Shown in pieces: positions 21,784 through 31,209 of a DNA stretch of 64,000 nucleotides (positions are counted from its first letter, which is position 1; each line of letters begins with the position of its first letter). This DNA is from Ceratotherium simum simum (Eukaryota > Chordata > Mammalia > Perissodactyla > Rhinocerotidae). A program made the translations under genes and the position numbers. Under the pieces are notes generated by a model. It was not told the origin of the DNA. It saw only the letters and a program-made list of their open reading frames with translations, and did not search any database. Location of the stretch: contig NW_004454160.1 of assembly GCF_000283155.1 (NCBI RefSeq), positions 9,540,508 to 9,604,507 of the forward strand, in the 5' to 3' direction.

Positions 21784-22262
21784 CTCTCCAGGGAGTCCAT
21801 GGAGGTAATGGCTGCTGGTTACTTCAGTGGCAAAAGCTGCCGGTGTCCTCTTTGGAGCAGATTGCTAGGATCTACACTGATGAACACTTCAGGTACCTCC
21901 ACTGTGATAGGTACAGGAGCCTGGGGTTGTCTTGGAGGCTATTGAGGTCCTCAGTGGCAAAGGTTGCCAGAGTTCTCTGCAGAGCAGGCCAATGGGGAAC
22001 ATGTTGGCACCCACCACATGGCTGATACTGATAACCCCATCCTTATTCTTTGTTCCTAGCCATGTCCAGATATCTCAGCTAAGATAGTCTCCCCAGTGAT
22101 CTTTTCTGTGTGGTTGATCTCCATTTTTTGCTCCACCATGTTGCTGAAGATTCTTAATTATAATTTTGAGCTCTCCCAGGACTATTTTTGTTTCTGGATA
22201 ACTGTCTAATTGTCATTTTGGGGAGATGAAGACTCGTGTCTCCTACTCTTCCATCTAGCTGA
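21784..22262 (-). other. L1 5'UTR-like segment (5' end of L1 D or a separate L1)
   Basis: More GC-rich than its neighbours; on the minus strand it starts gatgtcagctagatggaag and contains 'gaaacaaaaatagtcctgg', typical of an L1 5' end. A repeat offset by 127 bp (21825 and 21952, both starting cagtggcaaa and ending gagcag) lies in it. Directly to the right begins plus-strand L1 F. Confidence 0.6.
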
Positions 22263-23596
22263 CATCATTCATGTCATCATACTCAACAGTGAAAAGCTAA
22301 AAACTTTTTATCTAAGGTCAGGAACAAGATAAGGATGCCCCGTCTCACCACTTCTATTCAACGTAGTACTGGAAGTCCTAGACTGAGCAATTAGGCAAGA
22401 AAAATAAATAAAAGGAATCCAAATTGGGAAAGAAGTAAAATTGTCTCTGTTTGCAGATGATGTGATTCTATATGTAGAAAATCCTAAAGACTCCACCAAA
22501 AAACTCTTAAAACTAACAAATTCAGTAAAGTTACAGAATACAAAATCAACATACGAAAATCAGTTAACAATTCTATATACAATCAACTATCTGAAAGAGA
22601 AATTAAGAAAACAATCCCACTTACAATAGCATCAAAAACAATAAAATACTTAGGAATAAATTTAACAAAGATGGTGAAAGACCTGTACACTGAAAACTCT
22701 AAGAGGTTGATGAAAGAAATTGAAGAAGACACAAATAAATGGAAAGATATCCCATATTCATGATTGGAATAATTAATACTGTAAAATATCCACTCTATGC
22801 AAAGTGATGTACATACCCAATGCAATCTCTATCAAATTCCAATGACATTTTTCACAGAAATAGAAAAAATAATCCTAAAATTCATATGGAACCACAAAAG
22901 ACTCAAATAGCTAAGGCAATCTTGAGAAAGAAGAACAGAGCTGGAGGCATCACACTTCCTGATTTCAAACTATACTATCAAGTTATAGTATCAAAACAAT
23001 ATGGTATTGGTGTAAAAACAGACACATAGAACAATGGAATAGAATAGAATAGGGAGCCCAGAAATGAACCTACACATATACAGTCAACAAATATTTGACA
23101 AGATTGTCAAGAACACACAATGGGGAAAGGATAGTCTCTTAATAAATGGTGTTGGGAAAACTGGTTATCCACGTGAAAAAGAAACTGAACTCCTATCTTA
23201 CATCACTCACAAAATAAAGTCAAAATGTATTAAAGACTTAAACATAAGCCTGAAAGTGTAAAATGTCTAGAAGAAAACCTAGGGGAAAAGGTCCTTGACA
23301 TTGGGCTTGGCAATGACTTTTTTTTGGATCTGACACCAAAAGCACAGTCAACAAAATCAAAAATAAACAAGTGGGATTATGTCAAACTAAAAAGCTTCTG
23401 CACAGCAAAGGAAACAATAAAATGAAAAGTCAATCCAAAGAATTAGAGAAAACATTTTCAAACCGTATCTGATAAGGAGATAATATCCAAAAAATATAAA
23501 GAACACTTATAAGACAATAGCAGAAAACCAAACAATCCAATTAAAAAATGGGCAAAGGACCTGAATAGATATTTTTCCAAAGAAGATATAGAAATG

Positions 23597-23800
23597 TTTG
23601 GTTACCAGAGGGGAAGGGGGGAGGGAGGAGGGCAAAAGGAATAATTCTGCACATGTGTGTGGTGATGGGTTGTAAGTAGTATTTGGGTGGTGAACATGAT
23701 GTAATCTATGCAGAAATAGAAGTATAATGATGTACACCTGAAATTTATACAATGTTATAAACCAATGTTACTGCAATAAACAAAAAATTTTAAAAAAAAA
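23597..23800 (+). mobile_element. Severely 5'-truncated L1 3' end inside L1 F
   Basis: 204 bp of the 3'UTR type seen in L1 E and L1 M, in sense: 'tttggttaccagagggg' to 'cagaaatagaagtataatga', 'tttatacaatgttataaacc' and an A-rich tail. It is flanked by gaaatg at 23591-23596 and 23801-23806, and L1 F text rejoins across it ('gatatagaaatg' + 'accaacagatgc'). Confidence 0.9.
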
Positions 23801-24225
23801 GAAATGACCAACAGATGCACAAAAATGTGCTCAACATGATTAATCATCAGAGGAATCTAAATCAATTAAACCACAATGAAATGTCACCTCACACTTGTTA
23901 GGATGGCTATTATCCAAAAGGCAAGAGACAGATAGTGTTGGAAAGGATGTGTAGAAAGTAGAACTGTCATACACTGTCAATGGGAATGTAAATTGGTACA
24001 GCTATTATGGAAAACAGTATGGAAGTTCATCAAAAAATTAAAAATAGAACTATCATATGATCCAGCAGTCCCACTTCTGGGTATATATGTGTCTGAAGGA
24101 AGTGAAATCAGTATCTCAAATAGGTATCTGCGCTCCCGTGTTCATTGCAGCATTATTCACAATAGCCAAGATGTGGAAACAACCTAAATGTCTGTCAACA
24201 GATGAATAGATAAAGAAAATGTGAT

Positions 24226-24282
24226 ATATATGTATACACACACACACGAGCACACAAGTGTGCACTCACACAGACATATGCA
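24226..24282. repeat. TA/CA microsatellite in L1 F
   Basis: tatatatgtata followed by imperfect (CA)n with cacacacacac, gagcacacaag and tgcactcacacag variants. Confidence 0.85.
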
Positions 24283-25439
24283 CAATGGAATATTTGACCA
24301 AAGAAAAAAAAAAAGAAACAATTCCTGCCCTTTGCAACATGATGAACCTGAAAAGCATTATGCCGAGTGAATTAAATAAGGCAGAGAAAGATAAATACCG
24401 TATCTTATGACTTATGTGTGAAATCTGAAAAAAGAAGCCAAATTCATAGATGTGACTATATAGAGGATAAGGGTGGTTGCAGGGGCTGGGAAATGAGGGG
24501 AATGAGGAGATTTTAGTCAAAGTGCACCATCTTTAGTTTATAGGATGAGTAAGTTCTCAGGATGTAATGTGCAGCATTATGACTATAGTTAATAATACTG
24601 TATTGTATACTTGAAAATTTACTAAGAGAGTAGATCTAAAGCGTCCTCAGCAACAAAAATTTAAAAAGTTAACTATGTGAGGTGATGGATGTGTTAATTA
24701 ACTTGATTATTGTCATCATTTCACAATGTATATGTATATGAAATGATCATATTGTACATTTTAAATATATAGAATTTTATTTCTCAATTTTACCTTAATA
24801 AAGCTGTGGAAAAAAATAAAGTGAGACTGTAGTAGCTAGCATATAGTTGGTATATGTTTTTTTGGTCCATTCAGCCTCTCAATGTCTTTTGACGGGTAAA
24901 TTTAATCCATTTACATTTAAAGTTATTGTTGATAGGGAAGAATTTAGTATTGCCATTTTGTTAGTTATTTTCTGTAAGTTATGTAGTTCTTTGGTCTGTC
25001 TTTTCCTCTCTTACTGCTTTCCTTTCGTTTTGTTGAATTTTTTTGTATTGATGCACTTTGATTCCCTTTTGTTTTTCTTTTGTATAAGTTCTATGGTTTT
25101 ATTTGTTTGTTTTGCAGTTACCTTGGGCTTACATAATATGACGTCTAGTTGTAACAGTCTAATTTAAATTAAGTTCAATTGCTTAAAAACTGCACTTTAA
25201 CTTCTCCCCTCCTTATGTTACTGTTGTCTCAGTTTATGTCTGTTTATATTACGTATCTTTAAACATATAGGTAATTAGTTTTAATACTTGTATCTTATAC
25301 ACTTGAATTAAAAGTGATTTTCCCACCACCAATACAGTAATATAGTGCTCTTTATTTGTCTTTATATTTACATTTACTGATGAGTTTCATATTTTCTTAT
25401 GATACCATGTTGCTGTTGAGCCTCCATTCATTTCAACCT

Positions 25440-26340
25440 TGAAGACTCCTTTTAGCATTGCTTGTAAGAAAGGTGGTCTAGTGGTGATGAATTCCCTCAG
25501 CTTTTGTTTGTCTGGGAATGTCTCTAAATCTCTCTTCATGAAGGAGAGTTTTGCCAGGTATGATATTCTTAGTTAGATACTCTTAGCAGTTATTTTCTTT
25601 CAGCACTTTGAATATGTCATCCCACACTCTTCTAGGCTGCAAGGGTTTTTGCACTGAATAATCCACTCATAGTCTTATGAGAATGTTCCCTTGTGTGTTA
25701 TGAAAACCTTTTCTCTTGCTGCTTTCAAAATTCTCTCTGTCTTTGACTTTTTTCAATTAGATTATAATGTGTCTTGGTGTGGATTTTTTTGAATTCCTCT
25801 TATTTGATAACTTTTAGGCTTCTTTTATCTGAATGCCATTTTTTTTTCTAGATGTCCATTTCTTCAGGCATTATTTCTGTGAATAAGCTTTTGAATCCCT
25901 TCTCTCTCTCTCTTATCTTTCTTAGATTCTGATAATGTGTATATTGGTCCCTTTGACGGTGTCCCATAAGTCCCTTAACCTTTCATAACATTTTAAATCT
26001 TTCTTCTTTTTGTTCCTCTGATTGAGTTATTTCCAATGATCTGTCTTTGAGTTCATTGATCCCTTTTTTGCTTAATTTAATCTGCTGTTGAATGCCTCTA
26101 GTGACTTTTTCAGTTCAATTATTGTGTTCTTTACTCCCCAATTTCTGTTTGAATTTTAAAAATATTTTCTATCTCTTTGTTGAAATTCTCATTTTGTTCA
26201 TGCATCATTCTCTTGACCTTGGTGAGCATCTTTATAATAGCTATGAATTTTCTGTCAGATAAATCTTATATCTCTGTTTCATTAAGGTTGGTTTCTGAAG
26301 ATTTATCTTGTTCCTTTGTTTGGAACATTTTTGACTGATT
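25440..26340 (-). pseudogene. L1 G ORF1 remnant
   Basis: Plus-strand text at 25560-25780 ('ttttgccaggta', 'cagcactttgaatatgtcat', 'tctaggctgcaagg', 'attataatgtgtcttggtgt') matches the ORF1 C-terminal region of L1 E at 19021-19240 position by position. The coiled-coil part lies at about 26000-26250. No long frame remains. Confidence 0.75.
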
Positions 26341-27425
26341 TTTACTTTCTTTGACTTTCTGTGTTTGTCTTCACATTAAACAAAGGAGGCACCTCTTTCA
26401 GTCATCATAGACTGTCCTTGTACTAGAAATGATCCCACCATTCAGCCCAGCTAGAGATTATGGTGTCCTCTATCAACACTTTTCCTCCCCAGGTAGAAGC
26501 AGACAGCTGTGGTTTTTGTCAGGTCACTATGTAGTGAGCCAGGAGGGTGAGCTTGGCATCTGCAAGCCCAAGCTGATATCTTTATTCTCCCCCACGCCAG
26601 TAGACTATGGTGGACCTATCTGAGTTCTAAGACTCTTAAGACTGAGGTCAGTTCTCTACTGACCCCTTTCAGGAAAGTTGGGTCGTTGTAAACATGACTC
26701 TACTCTTTCCTTCTCCAGGGGGAAGCTGATAGCTAGATTTTCTTATCTACTCACTCTGCTAAGCAAGAGGACAAGCTTTGGTGTCTGTGAGCCCAAACTG
26801 TAGTCTCCACCATCCCCTGGGCTGCTAAATTGTTGTAGACATATCTGAACTCCAAGACTGGCAGAAGAGGGGTCAGTACTGTAGGGAGCCTCCTCTGAGA
26901 TGTTGGATCATTGTACAAAAGGCTCTACTCTTTTCCTCCCCAAAGGAAATCTGAAAGCTTGGCTTTTTTGTCCACTTGCTCTGTGCTGGGAAGGAGGGGT
27001 AGCTGTGATGTATACAAGCCCAAGCTGCCTTCTCCATTCTTCTTGAGGCTGACAGCCTGTGGTGGGCCCATCCTAGTTCCAAGGCCCTGGCAGGACAGAG
27101 GTCATTTCTCCATGGAACCCCATCAGAAATGTTGGGGAGCTGGACCCATGAAACATATTCTTCCCTCCCTTGTAGAAGCCGGGAGATAAGTAGTCTCTTT
27201 CTGATCATATAGCACTGTGCCAGAGACAAGGACTCTAGCAAAAGTGTATTCCGAATATGAGCTTAGTGAATTTGGGTTTGTAGTCACCTTCAGTGTAGGA
27301 TCCTTTTACTTAGTTTCTTAGTTTCTCACACAGAAAATTTGTCCATGTATTGTTGCTCATTTGGTGTGTGTAGGGGGAAGGGGGAATGGTCTAGGACTTC
27401 TTGCTTCACCATCTTGCTCATGTCA
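26341..27425 (-). promoter_or_regulatory. L1 G 5'UTR
   Basis: About 1.1 kb between ORF1 and the 5' end, with a three-fold loose repetition of 'ctcccca..gaagc', 'ctgtgg..' and 'agttctaagac..' blocks at about 26480, 26710 and 26930. This is a tandem-monomer-like organisation with a spacing of about 220 bp. A 122-codon minus frame (26873-27241) and overlapping plus frames show no known domain. Confidence 0.6.
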
Positions 27426-28134
27426 TCCTCTGTAGTTTTCTTTTCTTGTAATGTCTTTGTCTGGTTTTTATTTTAGGATAATGCCAGCCCCACAGAATGA
27501 GTTAGTAATTATTCCCTCTGCTTCTATCGTCTGGAAGAGATTGTAGAGAATTAATATAATTCCTTTCTTAAATATTTGGTAGAATTCACCAATGAACCCA
27601 TCCAGGTCTGGTGCTTTCTACTGTGAAAAGTTATTAATTATTGATTCAATTTCTTTAATAGGTTCAGATCTATTCAGATTTACCGTTTTTTTCTTACGTG
27701 AATTTTCACAGATTGAGTCTTTCATTTGGTCCACGTCATCTAGGTTCTCAAATTTGTGGTTATAGACTTGTTAATAATATTTCTTTATTGTAATTTAACG
27801 TCCTTGGGATCTGTAGTGATATCCCTCTTTCATTTCCGATATTAATAATTTGTGTCCTCTCTCTTTTTTCCTTAGTTAGTTTGGCTAGAGGCTTATCAAT
27901 TTTATTGATCTTTTCAAAGAATCAACTTTTGGTTTCGTTGGTTTTCTCTGTTGAATTCCTGTTTTCAAAGTCATTGACTTCTGCTCTAATTTTTATTATT
28001 TCTTGTCTTCTATTTACATTAGATTTAATTTGCTATTCTTTTTTCTAGTTTCATTTGGAAGAAACTTAAATTATTGATTTTAAATCTTTCTTAATATATG
28101 CATTCAAAGTTACAGATTTCCCTCTAAGCACTGC

Positions 28135-28696
28135 TGCTATAGACTGAATGTTTGTCTTCCCCCCAAAATTCATAGGCTGAAATGTAATCCCAATGTGAAG
28201 GTATGTGGATGTGGAGCCTTTGGGAGATGATTAGGTCATGAAAGCAGAGCCCTCATAAATGGAATTAATGACTTTATAAAAGAAAACCCAGAGAGCTCTC
28301 TTCCCCCTTCTGCCATGTGAAACATAGGAAAAAGATAGTCATCTATGTCACAAGACACTGAGTCTACTGGTGTTTTTTTTTTTTTAATTTTATTTATTTA
28401 TTTATTTTTCCCTCAAAGCCCCAGTAGATAGTTGTATGTCATAGCTGCACATCCTTCTAGTTGCTGTACATGGGACGTGGCTTCAGCATGGCTGGAGAAG
28501 CAGTGCGTCGGTGCGCACTCGGCATCCGAACCTGGGCCGCCAGCAGCGGAGAGCACACTTAACAGCTAGCCACGGGGCCGGCCTACTGGTGTTTTTATCT
28601 TGGACTTCCCAGCCTCCAGAACTTTGAGAAATAAGTTTGTTGATAAACAATCCAATATATGGTATTTTGTTATAGCAGCCCAAGTGGATTAGGACA
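28135..28696 (+). mobile_element. MLT1A-like LTR in L1 H, itself holding an ERE
   Basis: TG..CA element: tgctatagactgaatgtttg, 'ccaaaattcataggctgaaa', 'gcctttgggagatgattagg', 'gccatgtga', then after the ERE 'cttggacttcccagcctcc' and 'ggtattttgttatagcagcc', ending aggaca. The 5-bp duplication actgc (28130-28134 and 28697-28701) flanks it exactly, and L1 H text rejoins (cactgctctcactg). Without the ERE it is about 340 bp. Confidence 0.92.
28378..28582 (-). mobile_element. ERE SINE nested in the MLT1A-like LTR
   Basis: Minus-strand ERE with head near 28582 (gccggccccgtggct in sense) and a T-rich tail at 28378-28400. It is flanked by ctactggtgttttt at 28364-28377 and 28583-28596, identical over 14 bases. 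Its sequence closely follows the ERE at 8742-8952, so they are one subfamily. Confidence 0.95.
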
Positions 28697-29465
28697 ACTG
28701 CTCTCACTGAATTCCACAAATTTTGATAAGTAGTATTTTCTTTTAGTTCAAAACATTTTAAAATTTTGTTTTAAAATTTCTTCCTTGACCCGTGTGTTAT
28801 TTAGAAGTGCGTTATTTAATTGCCATGTGTTCTGGGATTTTCTAGCTGTCTTTCTATTATTGATTTATAGGTTAAATCTATTGTGATCCAAAAGCATACA
28901 TTGTATAATTTCTATTCCTTTAAATTTCTTAAGGTGCATTTTATGTCCAAGAATGTGATCTATCATGAATGTTCCATATGAGCTTTAGAAGAATGTGTAT
29001 CCTGTCTCTGTTTGATTAGTAGTCTATTGATGTCAAATATATCCAGTTGGTTGATGGTGCTGTTGAGTTCAACTATGTCCACACTGATTTCCTGCCTGTT
29101 GGATCTTCCCATTGCTGATAGTCAAGTGTTGAGATCTCCAGCTATATTAGTAGATTCATCTATTTCTCCTTGCAGTTCCATTAGTTTTTGCCTCATCTAT
29201 TTTGATGCCCTGTTTTTAGGCACATACATGTTAAGGATTGTTTTGTCTTCTTGGAGTATTGACCACTTTATTGTTTTGTAATGCTGCTCTTTATACCTGA
29301 TAATTTTCCTTGCCCTGAATTCTGCTCTGTCTGAAATTGATGTAGCTCCTCCAGCTTTCTTTTGGTTTGTTTTATCATGGTATATCTTTCTCCTTCTCTT
29401 ACTTTTAACCTATATGTGTCCTTATATTTAAAGTGGTTTTCTCATAGATAACATATAGTTAGGTT

Positions 29466-29494
29466 TTTGTTTGTTTGTTTGTTTGTTTGTTTTA
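29466..29494. repeat. (GTTT)n simple repeat in L1 H
   Basis: About seven tandem GTTT units in the ORF2 endonuclease region at the place where L1 copies normally have a short A-rich (sense) run. Confidence 0.93.
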
Positions 29495-29504
29495 TCTATT
29501 CTGA

Positions 29505-29947
29505 TGTCAAAAATCCAGAAATAGCAGAAGTAAAACCACTAGGTCACTGAAATAGTAATTAGTAAGAGTTTATTGTGCACATAAAAATAGCTCATAAACT
29601 GGGAGCTCTGAAACCAACAGTAGAATGAGGCTCTCAGAGAAATATTGTTATAAGACAGCTTATATTGTAAGAATGTAGAGTCTATTTATTTTTTATAATG
29701 ATTAGTCATAGCATTAGAGTTTTCCTAGTGAGAGGAGTTTGGTTAAAAGGTTTACCTCATGCCAGTTTTGAGGAACAGCTTAAGTTTCATTTATGATTTT
29801 CAGGGGCATTCACAAGAAGTGGCTGAAGTTGAGTTTCCGCCTGTTTTGCAGAAAAAGCTAATTTCACTTTCACTTATATGGCTTTATTGGATTTGTCTGC
29901 TCAGGATATTTTCAAGTCTGGTCTCCATTTCATACTTGTTTTTAACA
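29505..29947 (-). mobile_element. Solo LTR with 4-bp duplication, class I-like
   Basis: A 443-bp block: tgtcaaaaatcc at the left and gtttttaaca at the right, giving near-perfect inverted ends (TGTTAAAAA in sense against TGTCAAAAA). It is flanked by ctga at 29501-29504 and 29948-29951. In minus sense there is an aataaa signal ('gcacaataaactc') about 90 bp before the end. A 4-bp duplication suggests a gammaretrovirus-like ERV. L1 H text rejoins across it. I cannot name the family. Confidence 0.82.
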
Positions 29948-30645
29948 CTGACAATCTCTATCATTTAATTGGTGTATTTAGACCAGTGACATTTAAAGTG
30001 ATTATCAATATAGTTCAATTACTATCTACCATATTTGTTATTGTTTTCTATTCATTACCCTTGATCTTTGTTCATATTTTTGTCTTCCATTCTTTTTCTG
30101 CCCTTCGAAATTTTAATTGAACATTTTATATCTTTCCATTTTGTCTCCTCTCTTACTATATAAATTATACTACATTTCTAACTTTTTTTAGAGATTGCCC
30201 TATAGTTTGCAACATACCTTTACAACTAATCCAAGTCCATTTGTGAATAACACTGTATCACTACACAGATAGTGCAAGCATCTTATCATAACAAAATATT
30301 CCTAATTCTTCCCTCCAATTCCTTTTATCATTGCTGTCACTCATTTCACTTATACATAAGCAATAATCATCAAATATATTATTGATATTATTTTGAACAA
30401 ACTATTATCTGTTATTTTAATTAAGAATAAGAAAAAATAAAGTTTTTATTTTACCTTCACTTATTCCTTATCTAATGCTCTTCCTTTCTTTATGTAAATC
30501 TGAGTCTCTGACTTGTATCATTTTTCTTCTTTCTGAAAAACTCCTTTTAACATTTCTTGCAAGACAGTTCTACTGGCAATAAATTCCCTCAATTTTTGTT
30601 TGAGAAAGTCTTTATTCCTCCTTCATTTTATTTTCCAACATTTTT

Positions 30646-30930
30646 TTTTCATATAGCAGCAACTTTATTTTATTTTATTTTATTTTTTAATTTTTTGTTT
30701 ATTGCAGTAACATTGGTTTATAACATTGTATAAATTTCAGGTGTACATCATTATACTTCTATTTCTGCATAGATTACATCATGTTCACCACCCAAATACT
30801 AATTACAACCTCTCATCACAGACATGTGCCGAATTATCCCTTTCACCCTCCTACCCCTCCACTTCCCCTCTGTTAACATGGATGGACATTGAGGGTATTA
30901 TGCAAAGTGAAATAAGTCAGAGAGAGAAGG
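30646..30930. mobile_element. Twin-primed (5'-inverted) L1 scrap
   Basis: 30646-30870 is an L1 3' end read on the minus strand ('ttattgcagtaacattggtt' to 'ccacttcccctctgttaac'). 30871-30930 is L1 ORF2 C-terminal text read on the plus strand ('atggatggacattgagggta', 'agtgaaataagtcagagag'). The two meet at 'aac', which fits both. Near-copies ccaacattttt (30635-30645) and ccaacttttt (30931-30940) flank the whole. This is the signature of twin priming during L1 integration. Confidence 0.82.
30662..30690. repeat. (TTTTA)n tail repeat of the twin-primed L1
   Basis: Four to five TTTTA units lie where the poly(A) tail of the minus-strand piece should be. This tail form fits expansion of an adenylate tail. 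Confidence 0.85.
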
Positions 30931-31209
30931 CCAACTTTTTAAATTGTGGTTAAATACACATAACATAAAATTTACCATCTTAACCATTTTTAAGTGTACA
31001 GGTCAGCAGTAGTAATTACATTCACATTGTTGTGCAACCATCACCACTATCCATCCCCATAATTCTTTTCACTTGCAAAACTGAGATTATATACCTATTA
31101 AACCATAATAGGTTGTTTAAATCTCCCTTACGCCAGCCTGGGCAACCATCATCTACTTTCTATGTCTGTGATTTTGGCTACTCTAAGTACCTCATATAAG
31201 TAGCAGCAT

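Larger units (their letters stand above)
13117..22262 (-). mobile_element. L1 D: LINE-1 split by nested L1 E, with internal deletion
   Basis: Minus-strand element. The 3' end is at 13117-13448 ('ttttattgagatataattta' on the plus strand), ORF2 is at 13449-16081, and ORF2 resumes at 21395-21783 after the nested L1 E. At about 21784 it jumps to a 5'UTR-like stretch ending near 22262 (sense gatgtcagctagatggaag). ORF1, the inter-ORF region and the endonuclease are missing, so it is either an internally deleted copy or two abutting L1 pieces. Confidence 0.8.
22263..24430 (+). pseudogene. L1 F ORF2 remnant, RT core to C-terminus
   Basis: The frame at 22441-22629 begins just before [20 protein letters not shown], with the catalytic F-A-D-D at 22450-22461 intact. 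A C-terminal frame lies at 23993-24187 ([20 protein letters not shown], then PLLGIY). The endonuclease and first half of RT are missing and the frames are interrupted, so no active enzyme is encoded. Confidence 0.82.
22263..24824 (+). mobile_element. L1 F: 5'-truncated LINE-1 with a nested L1 tail
   Basis: Sense L1 beginning in the RT core ('catactcaacagtgaaaagc') and running to 'accttaataaagctgtgg' plus an A-rich tail at about 24824. A 204-bp L1 3' end is inserted at 23597-23800. A CA-rich microsatellite (24226-24282) sits in the ORF2 C-terminal region. Confidence 0.88.
24825..27425 (-). mobile_element. L1 G: 5' half of a LINE-1
   Basis: Minus-strand order from the right: 5' end near 27425 (sense gatgacatgagcaagatggtg), 5'UTR about 26341-27425, ORF1 about 25440-26340, a long inter-ORF region, and the first part of the ORF2 endonuclease, breaking off at 24825 where L1 F ends. 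The 3' half of ORF2 and the 3'UTR are absent, so it was cut by L1 F or by deletion. Confidence 0.8.
27426..30000 (-). pseudogene. L1 H ORF2 remnant, endonuclease and early RT
   Basis: The endonuclease segment (plus text 28900-29480, for example 'atccagttggttgatgg' and 'tctgaaattgatgtagctcc') and the RT start (27590-27620, 'gaattcaccaatgaacccat', the GEFY region) are recognisable but have no open frame. The MLT1 with its ERE and a solo LTR interrupt it. Confidence 0.7.
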
